DNA from: Isoetes taiwanensis
Taxonomy: Eukaryota; Streptophyta; Lycopodiopsida; Isoetales; Isoetaceae
Direction of reading: 5' to 3'
DNA: 64,000 nucleotides
NCBI GenBank assembly: GCA_021234155.1
Contig: JAJEKV010000324.1
Span: 186,001-250,000 of the forward strand
Below, one piece after another: positions 1 to 11,849 of the stretch (its first letter is position 1; every line of letters starts with the position of its first letter). Made by a program: the position numbers and the translations under genes. The notes beneath the pieces are model-generated. The model had not been told where the DNA came from, searched no databases, and worked only from the letters and a program-made list of their open reading frames with translations.

Positions 1-1106
1 GGTGGTACCACGATCTTAGGTCGATCTTGGAAGACCTTTTGCCCCTTGAGTTGGTCCATCAAGTCGTTGGACCACGGGAGCGCGTACTTGTTCTTGATGG
101 TGTGCTTGTTCAATTGTCTGTAGTCTATGCACATCCTCAAGCTTCCATCCTTCTTCTTGACAAAGAGGATGGGTGCCCCAAATGGTGAGACACTGGGCCT
201 GATAAACCCTAGATCGAGCAATTCTTGTAGCTGCTTCTTTAGTTCAGTAAGTTCTATATGTGGACATTCTATATGAGTTCCTCGTTCAGCCCTTCTATGT
301 AGCTTTCCACTGCGTGTTTCTCGCTCAGTTTAGGCACATACAGTCTTAGCCTCATGAACTCTTCGGTGTACTTCTGCACCGTCTTGTACCCCTGCTGCAA
401 TCTGTAAAACTGCTGCATCATGTTCGACTTGTGTTCCCGAGGAACATAGTGTTTCTTGAAAGCTTTTGAGAACTTCTTAAATCGGCATGCGTCCCTGCTC
501 AACCCATGGGCTTTGGCATAGCCCTTCCACCATATGCGTGCAGCCCCTTTCAGGTTGGCTGTCGCCACCCTGCCTTTGTCTTTGTCCTTCATACCATAGG
601 CATTGCCGTGCTAAGCTCATTTCGCTCATTCGTCCAGCCATGCCTCGCCTCTAGGCGGATCTGTTTCGCCAGAAGCCCCTGTTCAGGTTCTGGGCTTTCC
701 ACACATTGCCCGATCTTTGAGTCCACCTTTTACGGTAATCTAAGGCCTTAGTGTCATACGCTGCCCGTCTCGGTCCGGCGCTTACTTTCGACCTCTTTTT
801 GGACTTCGAGTCGGAAGTTGAGCTTGATTCGGAGGTCTCTGTGCTAGGGGACCTCCTTCTCTTACTCCTTCTCTTGTCCTTCCCCGACTTTCGGGGCGTC
901 GTTTGTGGCCCGGATGATGCTTGGGCTGCTAGTAGCGCCTTTATCTGGTCCAGGTCTGTTCGCATCTGCGACAACTCTTCTTCAGGTGTCATGGGGCCAT
1001 ATCCCTCGAAGAGGTTCCTTTGAAGTGGTTGCCTGTCAGGAGTTTCTTCATCTCTGTTGGGCCTCCTGTTTTGCTCGACTGTTCGTTGTTCCCTTTCTGC
1101 ATACAC
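1..1106 (-). pseudogene. gag and reverse transcriptase remnants of copy A
   Basis: Fossil coding remains. 651-1106 encodes a charged gag N-terminal region; 269-592 encodes the retrotransposon gag core with the motif AARIWWKGYA followed by FKKHYVPREH and YTEEFMRL, matching the gag of the copy at 24488-37570 (AARIWWKGYA, FKSHYVPRAH, YTDEFMRF). 1-268 encodes the start of a Ty3/gypsy reverse transcriptase, with [20 protein letters not shown] readable on the minus strand. Parts normally lying between gag and reverse transcriptase are not seen. Broken. Confidence 0.85.
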
Positions 1107-1304
1107 AATTGGTCATGGTTGTACGGTTAGTTTTGTTTGTTCTTTTGCATTATATGTGTTGTTGGTATAGTTGCGGAACAAAATATATCAACAAAATATT
1201 TAAAAATGCACAAGAAGTTATATTTATATTATATAATATGTTTACTACAAAGGACTCCTGGTATCAAGATTCCTAACTATTCTTGATAATGCCGGTAGGA
1301 TGGA

Positions 1305-2440
1305 TTATCCTCTAGGAACTTCTTCACTTAGGCCATTCCCCTTTGAATGACCCAAGTTCCTAAGGGCGTTGGTGAAGATCCACCACCAAAGCTCTGCCAA
1401 GTCTTCGACTCTGCGGTCGGGAGGTATAATTTCGCGGTCACCGCCTTGATCTTCCCCCTTTGTAAGGTATGGCTTAAGTCGAAAACATCGAGTGCTACCG
1501 CTCTCTTCACCGGGATGGCATACTCGGTGTTGAGGGGTAACCGCATGCCGGCCAAATCGAGGCGCAATTAGCATCGATACTCCTTTAGCCTTTGGGGGTG
1601 AATTTCGCGGTGAATTACCGCTATTCTTCCATCCATCGGCGGGAAGGTAATAACACAATGATCAATGGATTGCGAGGCGGGTCTCGGCCACTGCGGTATC
1701 GGCTCGTAATGCGCACTGGCAAAGTCATCAACCTCCACCGTGGTGAGCTCCCTGTAGTCTCATTCTTTGAAGGCCCTCACGAGGGTCAGTAGCCTCTTCT
1801 CTCAGGGGAGGTGTTCTTCGGAAGAGCTTGCCGTTAGGATGTTCGAGGTTCATAGCGGATCCCCATCTGTTCTGTAGGGCAAGGAACTCTTCCGCAGATT
1901 GGTAGTTGATTTTTACGCACGGTCCGCCTCCATAATCTGCACGATCTTTGCTTTGTAGGCTTGGATGCCGGAGGTCGACTCTCCGTGTAAGTGTCGGCTT
2001 CCCTTACTTGGAGTGGAAAGTCGGATGCTCCTCGGACGATGAAATGCCCAGTCGGTCCGTTCTTTCGGAGTTGGTGCAGCAACTCTTCAAGTCTGTACTC
2101 CTTTTCCCCTTTCGGGGAGGTTTTGGATGTCGGCTTAGAAGCGCGAAACAGCCGCCGACCATAATGGGGCTAGGCTTGTAATGCCTAGCCCAAAGGGTGT
2201 AGCGACTCTAAGAGTTTCTTGAGCTCCTCTCGAAGTCTTGCCCTCCGCTGCGCTTGTCGCCGCTCCTCATTTGGGTCGAGCTCGACATAGTCTTCCTCTT
2301 CCTCTCGATTCTGTTCGTGCGAGTCCTCCTCTTGTTTTCCTTCCTGCTCCTGTTCATCTTTGCGTAAGGAGCCGTTGTTAATTTGCTATGGCTAATGGGT
2401 CTATGTCCATGGGGGAATGGAGGTTTCCCCACGGTGTTCT
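1305..2440 (-). pseudogene. decayed upstream-of-gag coding sequence of copy A
   Basis: This segment lies where the best copy carries its 455-residue and 162-residue ORFs. Short open stretches are seen at 1328-1567 and 1834-2082 on the minus strand. The 1328-1567 stretch (containing LPLNTEYAIPVKRAVALDVF) loosely resembles the second LPVV..YLLLDDIIW repeat of the 455-residue ORF in position and hydrophobic pattern. 2208-2432 is rich in Arg, Lys and Glu. The homology is weak and rests mainly on position. Fossil, broken. Confidence 0.35.
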
Positions 2441-3116
2441 CGACACGGTGGGTGAGAAAAGATTGCCAAAGGCGGTGTTGAAAAAAGTACTTGGTCCCTA
2501 TTGATTAGGACCATTGGCTCAGTGTGCGTTAGCCTTATTTGTCGGTATTTGGCGATGTTGAACATCGCCTAATCCGCTGCGAGGGATTGTCTAGGAACAA
2601 AGTAGCCTATGCAAGGGGAGTTGCACTAAGCTTTGGTTCTACCCTAGCTTGGAACTCGGACAAGACTCTAACCGTAAGTGGGGTTGCGTGCAAGGTTGCT
2701 TGGACATCTACCTCCTTCCCGAAGATATGGAAGATTTGGTCGACAGTTCGGCCTCTAAGAAGACATGGCTATTTGTACCATCTGCGAAAATCAGAGGTTG
2801 CCATTGATTAAATGCGGAAGAGGATATCAAACGGTTGCAAGAGCGCCTCAGGGAGCTGAGAAATCGGCTAGAAGGGCAGGTGCAGATTTGTAGGGTGCTA
2901 TCTGAGAAATGAGGGTTCTATTTATAGAAAAGGGGAAAACCCTAATTTTTGGATGACTTGGAAAATTCCTGGGGTTGGGTAATTCTAGTCTATCTGAGGT
3001 CAAAATGGAAATTTGAAGACTAGATGAGATGTTTGAACAAGGCTAGATTACCTAAAAGATGCTATACAATAGGTTGAAGATGATTTGGACAAGTCCTGGT
3101 GAAGAAATGGTAGGAG

Positions 3117-3383
3117 GTCTCACAGCTTGCGCCTCGCTTCAAAACTAACATTTAGTTCTTCGACCAGGCGCGAGCTGTGAGACATCAGTCTCATTTCGAT
3201 CAAAAGGTGTCCAATTTGGATAAACTAAGGCTGTAAGGGTGATGGGCTCATCAAATCAGATAGAATTGACCCCTTATTTGGTCGATTTGGAGCTGTTTTG
3301 GTCAAGTTTGGGCGAGGTCTCACAGCTTGCGCCTCGCTTCAAAACTAACATTTAGTTTTGCGACCAGGCGCGAGCTGTGAGAC
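3117..3383. repeat. two hairpin repeats exactly 200 bp apart, downstream of the H3 ORF
   Basis: 3117-3183 and 3317-3383 are near-identical 67-bp units. Each has arms GTCTCACAGCTTGCGCCT and AGGCGCGAGCTGTGAGAC around a loop containing CAAAACTAACATTTAG. They sit just past the 3' end of the H3-bearing ORF of copy A. Two weaker members of the same unit sit on the other side of the ORF (4994-5057, 5204-5272), so hairpins bracket it. Function unknown. Confidence 0.8.
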
Positions 3384-3515
3384 ATCACGTCCTTCGGTCT
3401 GCAAATGTCCTATTTCACTGCAATAAAAGCTAAAACTTGCTAATCCAGCTCATGCAGTTAAGGTACACAAAATTGCTTTATATTACAAAATTTTCAATTA
3501 TTTACAAAAAAGGTT

Positions 3516-4777
3516 CTAAGGGCGTTCTCCCTTTATGCGGCTCGCAAGATACATGTCTTGTCGCATTAGGGTTACTCGCTTGGCGTGAATAGTGCAAGCT
3601 GTTGAATCTTCAAAATGTTGCACTATCTTTGCCTCAGCCGCCTCTTGCATTGCCAGCCGCCTCATCCGTGACTCACGAGAAATTACCATTGCGTAGGGCT
3701 GCATCACTTCTCGTACTAACCAGAGCAAAGGGGCTCGGGAAATTAGAAGACCGTAGCTGCGTTGGAAGTGCGAATCTCCTTAGCGCTCTCCTCTCCACCT
3801 CCTTCTGTCAATCTTCTTCTTGGGTGGTGGCTTGGAACCTCCAGGCTTGGTGGTGGCGGCTTTAAGGTCTGCCCCTTCGTTGGTCGCCCTCCTTCGATGA
3901 TCCTAACCCTGTTTTCTTCATAGTACTTGCTGTAGGCCTTCCATTTCTTCATATAAGCTTCGTGCTCCCTCATCTTTCTTTCGTATATCTTTACTCTGTC
4001 GGTGACGTAAGCTTCAGGCGGGTCGGGGTATTTCTTCCTATCCCAAGCGGGTTTTCGAGGGGCTTACGCACTTGATCTATTTGGGTACGTGCCAGCCTCG
4101 CTGTTTCCGGGTACTACCTCTCTTAAGGGGGTTTAGAAGAGCTTCCACCTTCAGTATTGGGGTTGAAGTCCTCGTCAGAAGAGTCGTCGGAGGGGTTCGG
4201 AGGTTCGTCGGCTTGCCGCTCTTTGATGACGATCTTGGGGTTAGGCCTCTTCCTTGGTGGGGTGTCCTTCAGCTTCCTTAGGCTCTCCACGAATTTGCCC
4301 TTCGCCTTCTTCTTCTCCTCGGCCGCCTTCTGTTCCTCCTCTTCCCTTTTCCTCTTCTTCTGTTCCCTCTTCTTCTCCCGGCGTTCATACTTCCTAATAA
4401 ACCTCATGAGATCTAACTTCCTCTGCTGGTTCAAGTCTCATTTATTTCTGCTCTTGCTGGCTTCTTTTTCTCGAATCCAGGCTTCGACTTGTTCCTCAAT
4501 GGTCGGCTCTGGCGTCGGCATCCTCCGTTCCTCTCGGGCCTTGGTTCTCTTTTCCCTCTGCGCTCCCTCGTCCTCTTCCTCGATCACTTCCGTCCCTGCC
4601 TCCGAATGTACTTCCTCTTCTTGATCTTGCTTATTCGAAGGTTCTCCCTCGCTCGAAGAAGATTGACCGTTAGTGTTGAGGAGACGGCTCTGGAGCATCT
4701 TGGCCGAATTACCGCATGGCATCAGCTTTGGTTGCTTCGCAAGGCGGGCTTTTCCCATGATGCTTGGTCCGTGCCAT
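3516..4777 (-). pseudogene. H3-bearing ORF remnant, copy A
   Basis: Fossil of the element-borne H3 ORF. The first codons (ATG at 4775-4777) read MARTK, the start of histone H3. A long charged segment follows (runs of Glu, Lys and Arg at 4123-4758, and a Tyr-rich block ending YYEENRVRIIEGGRPTKG near 3850-3950). The C-terminal part (about 3516-3765) is a recognisable H3 histone fold, with [22 protein letters not shown] and ASRIKGERP aligning in order with [22 protein letters not shown] and ARRIRGERA of canonical H3. Overall length, about 1260 bp, equals that of the same region in the best copy (33785-35043). Broken. Confidence 0.85.
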
Positions 4778-4993
4778 GTTTGACCGGATCGTCAATCGGA
4801 TGTCGGGCCCAAAGATCGAGCCTTAGTGTGGGGAGAGCGATTTTCTAGGGCTAGAGCGGGGAAAATGAGGGGGGTCTACATTTATTTATAGCTTGGGGAA
4901 ATTTTAGGTCAAAGTTCAAGTTGCTCAATTTATCATGCCAAGGCACTTATTTAATTAAAATCTACACTTATTTCAGACTTTTTCTACCTAATG

Positions 4994-5272
4994 GTCTCAC
5001 AGCTTGAGCCTCGCTTCAAAACTAAAATTTAGGATCAAGGCGCGATCCCGGAAGCGGCGTAAATTGGGACATGCTGAGATCTCGTACATTTCTAGGTTAT
5101 TTAGGTAATTAAAACATGCTATTCTAATTAATTCTTACCTTAGAACTAGCCTTACCACTTTACTTTTCTCAAATTCATCATATTTTGGTGATCTTGGCTC
5201 GATGTCTCCGGACTTCGCCTCCGCTCCAAAACTAAAATTTAGTTCTCATGTTGCGACCGGAAGCCGTGAGAC
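4994..5272. repeat. two hairpin-like repeats in the leader of copy A
   Basis: 4994-5057 and 5204-5272 are diverged members of the unit at 3117-3383. Both start with GTCTC and keep the loop CAAAACTAAAATTTAG. The second ends AAGCCGTGAGAC, complementary to its GTCTCCGGACTT start with mismatches. They lie between primer site and H3 ORF. Confidence 0.65.
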
Positions 5273-5462
5273 CACCTCACTTGGAAAATTTCTGGCTTAT
5301 TCTTTTTAATCTTATTAAATTCCAATTCGCTTAATTGTTACTAGCTTAGCATAACTACAAAAATGAGAAAAAAAATTTCCACTTTTCGAGGCTTGAGGAC
5401 CCTATCAAGTTAGTACTACTGGGAGCATGGCCAGTGCTTTGCTCTTGGTCTCCAAGAACATT

Positions 5463-5474
5463 GCTCTGATACCA
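5463..5474 (-). promoter_or_regulatory. primer-binding site, initiator tRNA-Met type (copy A)
   Basis: The minus strand reads TGGTATCAGAGC immediately inside the LTR end at 5476. This is the standard plant retrotransposon primer site complementary to the 3' end of initiator tRNA-Met. It fixes the orientation of copy A as minus. Confidence 0.9.
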
Positions 5475-5475
5475 C

Positions 5476-5646
5476 TGTGACGTCCCCTACTCATATACGA
5501 TGCCCGCACCGTATACAAACAGGAGTTCATCCCCCGCACCAGCTCCACACTGGTACCGGGCCCTCCACATATCACTATGACCGCCTAGAGTCCACAGTGG
5601 GAAGAGTGAAGGGGTCATTTTACCCCGTCTTCCTCAGGGCCTACCT
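5476..5646 (-). mobile_element. inner end of LTR, copy A
   Basis: The LTR end TGTGACG at 5476 and about 170 bp beyond it match, in reverse complement, the last ~170 bp of the solo LTR at 10083-11590. The match stops at about 5646, where plus-strand chromodomain-coding sequence begins. Confidence 0.85.
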
Positions 5647-7126
5647 TCAAGAAAACAAGGAGATCCGAGTTCCTCCAGTACTTGGTTAAGTGGAAACACT
5701 TACCGGTGGAAGACGCAACATGGGTACTTAAAAGAGATCTGGAAAAACAGTACCCACAGTTTATGGAGCAATGGGACGGCAGGGTCATCTCCGAAGAAAT
5801 CGGCTCAGGCATGTCGATTTGAGTAGATTAATAGCTTATCTAGTTAAGTATGATCTACGCATGCAACCTATGAGGTAAGGGTTGCATGCGTTGTTACCGA
5901 TGATGAGATCACTACGGTGATCTCTAGGCCGTGGTGTGATGTCAATGTAGGCATGACCCGTTCGGTTTTTAGAAAGTCTACTTCTGTTCCACGGAAGTAG
6001 ACGACCTCGAGAGAAAGGAGGTCATTGAGGAATGCATTGATAGGAAAAGCACCTCTAGCCCCATATATGCTTTGATAGGAGGAATCTGGCCTTCACGCCC
6101 CATATACGGGAAGGACCTATCCGCCACGCTGGGCAACTAGGGTGTAGGCATGAGCGGCATATAGGCATATAGGCGCTGTCTCCACGGCCATAATGGAAGA
6201 TTCACCCTCTTCCTACGCCGGGAGATTAGCCATGCATCCATGTAGATAGGTGGGGTGGTCACCATATAACCAAAATTTTTTATTTAATATTAATGGTACT
6301 AACGTAGTGTTGACCGGCAGGCCAATAGAGCGCTCCGGAGGGCCAGGAGGTCGAACTACGAGGACTTGCAACACAATTTTGTTATAATGTGTTGCAAGGA
6401 ATAAAGAGTACCTTGAGCAATAATTGTATAGATAATAAATAACCGAGACATTAGGAGTTATTGTTATAATGACATAAGTGATAACCATTGGATTGAATAA
6501 TAGTATAATAATGTTCTATAAATATTACCTTGAGGTAATACTATTAAATGTATGACTATAATAATAAGTATATGGTATGCATGAGGTTGATTGCAGGTTA
6601 AGAAGATCCCAAGGTGGGGAGACCCATGATGCTGCGGACAGCATCAATTCAAGGTGGGGAGAATGTGACGTTCCAGTACGATATACGGTCTCAAGACGTA
6701 TACCGTACTGCACCGTCACGCGTACACGCCGCCCAGTCGACGTGTACGCCGACATACACCCAAGCAAGGACGCCCTAGGGGGCAACTTGCAATGGTGCGC
6801 ACACTTAGCAATGCGCGCACCTTGAGACCTTTAACCCATTAAAGGTAGACCAAGGGTCATGGAAAACCCTAAACCTAACTAATAGCCTACATAAGGCACC
6901 AAACCCTAACATCCCTTTTTTCGCCCACAGACCTTCTGAGCTCCGATTCACGCGCCTGAGGAGTCAATTCCAACTCCCACGATCTGCCAGTACGCCCCAG
7001 CTTGTCAGATCATCCTTTCAACCGCATCCCGAAACAGAACAGAGACATGGACGCCTTCGGATCAAGAGGAGGGAACCAGGGATCAGGTATTTGGTCGACT
7101 GAATAGCTTAAACCTCATTCCAGCCT
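5647..7126 (+). mobile_element. 3' end of an H3-family element: chromodomain tail, UTR and start of LTR
   Basis: Plus-strand fossil fragment. 5647-5821 encodes the end of a chromodomain (EFLQYLVKWKHLPVEDATWV), nearly the same as the chromodomain of the copy at 24488-37570 (MLQYLVKWKHLPVEDATWV). A noncoding 3' region follows, then a polypurine tract (AAGGTGGGGAGAA, about 6651-6663), and an LTR start TGTGACGTTCC at 6664. LTR similarity to 10083-11590 continues to about 7126 and then stops. It is joined head to head with copy A at about 5646, so the two pieces are a rearranged composite rather than one element in its original order. Confidence 0.8.
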
Positions 7127-9449
7127 ACTGATCGACTGATCGAATGTCAATAATAAGTCAGTAATACAAAAGACACTCAATAAAAATGGATGATACTTTC
7201 GATGAGCCTCACAATCCGAACTCTACATCTGCCGATCTCTGTTTCTGCTTAAGTTTTCTATGGGATCACCGAAATCCGGCAATCCCTTAATCGCCTCCTT
7301 TGGTCGCTCCTAGATCTGTGCTAACAAGACCACCTGGCCGGGAACACTGTTCACCGAGCTAGGCTCAAGGGTCTTGCCATAAATAAAATCAATATTCTAT
7401 ATGACTATTGTCTATGGTTTTTTTGCATCCCATATGACCATTGAAATTCTACAATCTCTATCTTCCATATATATTCAATGAATTCAAGATTCGAACTGTA
7501 ACTGTCTTATACTCTACAGTTTCAACTACTAGCCAATTATGTGAACCTACCACATAGACATTTTTCTTGCACAACAAATATCTCTGTAGCATATTCTAGA
7601 TTAATCAAAGCTCCCATCGCATTAGGATGAGTATTTCTACATTTCAATCTGCTTAGCTTAATTCCATTTGTGAAGAAAACTGCTTTGATTTTAAATGTTT
7701 CATACTAACTACTATTGAAGTAACTAGGTTTTTGCATCTATCTTTTACATGTTCTATATTTCTCTTCACTTCAACACCATTTCAAATCCTGCTAGAAGTT
7801 GAAGCCTTTGAAGTATGTGCTTGAATCTAATGACCAAGGGAAATGACTAAGTGATCCATCTTTTGAAATCCAGGCACAAGAGGCTTGATTCAATCTACAA
7901 AGCCCCTTCAACTGCTCCATATAGATTCAATCCATTGCTCTATATATGGATTTCTTCGTCATTGAGAAAAAAACAAATTTTACATATACATTGATAGATC
8001 ACATACATTTCAACAACAAAAGTAGAGCTTTAACAATTCGGAAGAGAAAGGAATGAAGAAAATATCTCATCATAATCAATTCATCATCACTAACTTTATC
8101 AGAATCCACCATATGAAATTTGCTCAAATGTTTATAGTTCTCTTCTCGTTTGGATCCCTTGCATTATTGCAGGCAGTGGTTGCAAGCATCAACATTGTTT
8201 GTATCTATTTTCCTTCTTAGGTTTTTTGTGTATTTTTGTACCATCTTTATTTTGATTATAGGGTCTCCAAGAGACAGATTTGGATTGGAAGATGCCATAT
8301 ATTTTATGGCATATTCTTCGATTTCGATGGTCGAGATTTAGCTATAATGTGGATATCCATAATATGGATTTAGCCACAACGTAACATCTGACGCCACTAC
8401 ATTTGTTAGTCTTGACTGGACTTTAAAAAACTTCCTCTTCTTGTAGAATGAAGTGCTTCTCAATTTTATGCTTAAATGCCATAGTCTAATGCCCTTAATG
8501 GTTAGATAGACAAAATTCTCAGTTAAGTAGGTAGAGAAGCATGTTCAGAGTAGCAAACCCTCAACTTCTTTATTTATAAGATAGAATACTATAAGAGAAA
8601 TCCTCTAGATACCATGCACCACATGCATGCCTTCAAAACATTGGTTCTAAAATGGATATTTTTATTTTAATCGACACGGAGCATTATCAACCAGAAGAAC
8701 TTATACACATTAGATGGGAGATTGAAAACACAGTGGAGAAAACACCCACTAGAGCAAAACCATCGGCCACTTTGCAACACACGATATGTAAATATGAGTC
8801 ATGTATAAGTATGAATCTGAAGATAATGCTCCCAAATACAACTCTTCACTTCACTATCTATTGATGAAAACTCGAGCATCATGGCATTTATTGCTCTTGA
8901 AAATGAATAGATTTTCCCTTTTATAAATTGGCCAGATAATCCTGTAGAAGTCAAATGAAATGTTCTTTTGACTAGATTGTCCCTGGAACTGGGATACACT
9001 GCCAACAAAACCTATTGACTATTCAGTTTGCAATTGAAGATACTGAAGCCAAACCAAGCTGGCCTAGTATACTGGCATAAGAAGAAATAATGCTTATGGA
9101 CAAAAACATTGATGCATACATGTATATGAAAAATTTTCCACTACAAGATGGAGAACTCGAGATAGAGTAATTTATCCCAAACGCATTTTCAAACTACTTT
9201 CTATTGATTCGTGGATACCATTTTTGCGATATGAGCAACATCCTTGCACCAAGAAGATCTTATATATGGAATGCTCCAGCTATTCAGCCCTAATATTCAT
9301 GTGAACCACCAAAAGCTGGCACTTGTGCACAAAAGGAAGAATAGAGACTACATTCTGTCAAGTTGCATGATCCCATCTCAAAAGGCGGAACTCTATCCTG
9401 AACTCTTCCTATATCAACAATCGTGCCTCATTATATCATGTAGAAATTG
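7127..9449. other. AT-rich spacer with possible Ty1/Copia scraps
   Basis: No intact gene is seen. On the minus strand, about 8810-9005 can be read as a decayed Copia RNase H (STG and SSIDSEVKS at the spacing of the usual STSGY and SSTEAEY motifs). About 7820-7960 loosely resembles the Copia LYGLKQAPRAW block. The two scraps are in the wrong order for one element on that strand, so they would have to be separate fossils or chance. Low confidence. Confidence 0.3.
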
Positions 9450-11740
9450 TAAGCACATATGCTACACTCTAATGTCATCATGCCAAGGGTTGAACTGAGG
9501 ACACTAAAGATGCATCTGTTAGCTATCCTCCAAATGGATCCACAAATGAATCTATCCAATGCCATAGGGTGGAGGTGGAATAGTGTTCGCATGGTCTCCC
9601 ATGCATCAAGCAGCTCTCTGAGAAAAGGAAAAGCATTGCAATAAGCTAACAGAGGATAGAATAGACTCAAGAAGCAATGGTTTATTAGATGGAAAACCAA
9701 AGAAGACACACATGTGCAAAGACTGATACAAAAAACATGAGCTCAGAGACTCATCAACATTGTTCAGATCCTTTATACAAAACTTGGAGATCAACACTCC
9801 AATCTATAGAAGAAAGCGCATCATCCCAAGTCCTCCATATGCACTTTGTCCAACTACCTTGACATCAGCCGCTTCTTCTATACCACCCCAAATAAAGTTT
9901 CTGACATGCCAAATAAAGTTTTTGACAATCCTAATGATAACTTGAATTTTCATTTGTAGTGCTAGTACAAATGAAGCCATATATACATGTGTGCTGCTAA
10001 GAATTAATGTGACTATTGTAATTTGGCCTGCCAATGACAACTTTGCCTGTATTGCATGCAACTCCAAATGAATTAGGATACGTGTGACGTTCCAGTACGA
10101 TATACGGTCTCAAGGCGATATACCGTCGCACCGAATCACGCCGCAGACATCGCCGCTTTTAGTCGACGCGGTGCGCGACATACACCCAAGCAAGGACGCC
10201 CTAGGGGGCAACTTGCAATGGTGCGCATTACACTTAGCAATGCGCGCACCTTTAGACCTTTAACCCATTAAAGGTAGACCAAGGGTCATGGAAAACCCTA
10301 AACCTAACTAATAGCCTACATAAGGCACCAAACCCTAACATCCCTTTTTTCGCCCACAGACCTTCTGAGCTCCGATTCGCGCGCCTGAGGAGTCAATTCC
10401 AACTCCCACGATCTGCCAGTACGCCCCAGCTTGTCAGATCATCCTTCCAACCGCATCCCGAAATAGAACAGAGACATGGACGCCTTCGGATCAAGAGGAG
10501 GGAACCAGGGATCAGGTATTTGGTCGACTGAATAGCTTAAACCTCATTCCAGCCTTCGAACCAGTAGGTTTAGCCTATTAGATCGCCCTTAGTAGCCAAG
10601 CAGACCCTGAGATTGACTCTAACTAAAGAATTAACTCTATGTATTAGATTATTTCTTATTATTTATGATCATATGATGGATGATTGTATTCTGTGGACTC
10701 ATTGTATTGGGAAGGGGGGTAGAGACTTAAAGCTTAGTAGATGATGCTCCTAGCTAGTCCCTCTTAGTGCATTACTAAATTCGGCACGTGTAATGAGGAG
10801 CCCACCACGGTTGTGGGTGAAGGGGCTAGGCGGCTTAGAATGAGGTTCGTGTTCTAACCCTCGCCCGATCCCTCCGTGTGTGTAAGGCCCACGGGGATGA
10901 GTGACTAGGTCTAATGGCTTGCCACTGCGTGTGTGGGTAAGGCATGGGCTCGACACCCGTGGAGTGATCGTCACTCTCCAAAGGGGTTGAAGTCGAATAA
11001 GGGCAAAGTGGCCCTCTAGTCACCTTGGGTTAGCATGTAGATCTCCGGAGGGAGTGATCCCTACCGCCCCATCGGACTGGGGAGATGTAACCCGGGGAAT
11101 AGCCCCTTTCGGCTATGCACCCGGGCTCTGATCCAGTCCCAACTCTTTTTCAACCTACTCTGCAAAGTGTGCACAGGAGGGGCGGATGGAGTGGACAACC
11201 CTAAGCCATGTTCTCATGCCAGCCAAATCCATTGCCATGAATTCTGTCTGCAATGAACTCTGGAGACCCAAGCCGTCAGTCATCCCTTTGAGTCTGAGCC
11301 TTGGGTAGGAACTCCCATATGTATGGTGCTGATCTTGTCTATGCAGATGTGATGGACCACCCTTCGAGGTGGATATATGATGTTATGTTACTGACGTGTA
11401 TGTTTACGCTTCCGCAGCTAGGTAGGCCCTGAGGAAGACGGGGTAAAATGACCCCTTCACTCTTCCCACTGTGGACTCTAGGCGGTCATAGTGATATGTG
11501 GAGGGCCCGGTACCAGTGTGGAGCTGGTGCGGGGGATGAACTCCTGTTTGTATACGGTGCGGGCATCGTATATGAGTAGGGGACGTCACAATACGAAAAA
11601 GTTTACTCGCTTTACCATGCGGGAGGACCTTCCATGAAAAGGCAGCAATACACAGTTTAACTAGAGTACCTAACGTCCACAATGCAGTATACTTCTGCCA
11701 TCTAAAAAAGATATTAGATGCTAAAGAAAAGAAATTCAAT
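9450..11740 (-). mobile_element. L1-type LINE relic, split by a solo LTR
   Basis: Minus-strand sequence on both sides of the solo LTR reads as one decayed L1 ORF2. 11596-11740 encodes a block resembling the YLGLPL..GK...F region (FSWKVLPHGKASKLFRIL). It continues after the LTR at 10077 with LSLAGQITIVTLILSSTHVY, the equivalent of the L1 motif LSLAGRITLIKSVLSSIPIY, then KNFIWGGIEEA and GGLGMM, which match the FLWGG...GGLG zf-RVT-like end. Several frame changes and stops are present further down to about 9450. It is a dead non-LTR element that was already in place when the LTR element inserted. Confidence 0.7.
10083..11590 (+). mobile_element. solo LTR of the H3-element family, with target duplication
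   Basis: A 1508-bp LTR with ends TGTGACG...CGTCACA, flanked by the direct repeat ATACG (10078-10082 and 11591-11595). No internal region is present, so this is a solo LTR left by LTR-LTR recombination. Its last ~170 bp match the LTR piece of H3-carrying copy A, and its first ~460 bp match 6664-7126. It holds the conserved block CTGCAAAGTGTGCACAGG (from 11160), continuing with AGGGGCGGATGGAGTGG, which recurs in the other LTRs of this window. It sits inside an older L1 relic. Confidence 0.92.
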
Positions 11741-11849
11741 AATGAGATGGCAGTTTGTAGATTTTGCTCACAGTTCTGTGAGTGGATATTGTGTCAGTCA
11801 ATACATGCTTTCCGACGGGCATTAGGCCAGAATTGTATATGTTCTTAGC

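Larger units (their letters stand above)
1..5646 (-). mobile_element. H3-carrying Ty3/gypsy element, copy A (partial, decayed)
   Basis: Minus-strand LTR retrotransposon whose 5' side lies to the right. Parts in element order: the inner end of an LTR (5476-5646), a primer site for initiator tRNA-Met (5463-5474), a leader with hairpins, an ORF remnant ending in a histone H3 fold (3516-4777), a spacer with two more hairpins, decayed upstream-of-gag sequence, gag (269-1106) and the start of reverse transcriptase (1-268). The LTR piece matches the end of the solo LTR at 10083-11590 in reverse, so both belong to one family. The element is broken in many places (more than ten by eye) and runs off the window. 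Its LTR partner is not seen, so age cannot be estimated, but it is clearly older than the copy at 24488-37570. Confidence 0.85.

Noticed and set aside
3516-3728. A stand-alone host histone H3 gene or pseudogene
   Set aside because: The H3 fold continues upstream into the charged ORF and lies next to a primer site and LTR, as in the other three copies. It is part of the element.
4157-4848. Plus-strand Ser/Leu/Phe-rich reading frames
   Set aside because: Antisense shadows of the Glu/Lys/Arg-rich part of copy A's ORF.
7820-9005. One Ty1/Copia element
   Set aside because: The RT-like and RNase H-like scraps are in the wrong order for a single minus-strand element and both matches are weak.
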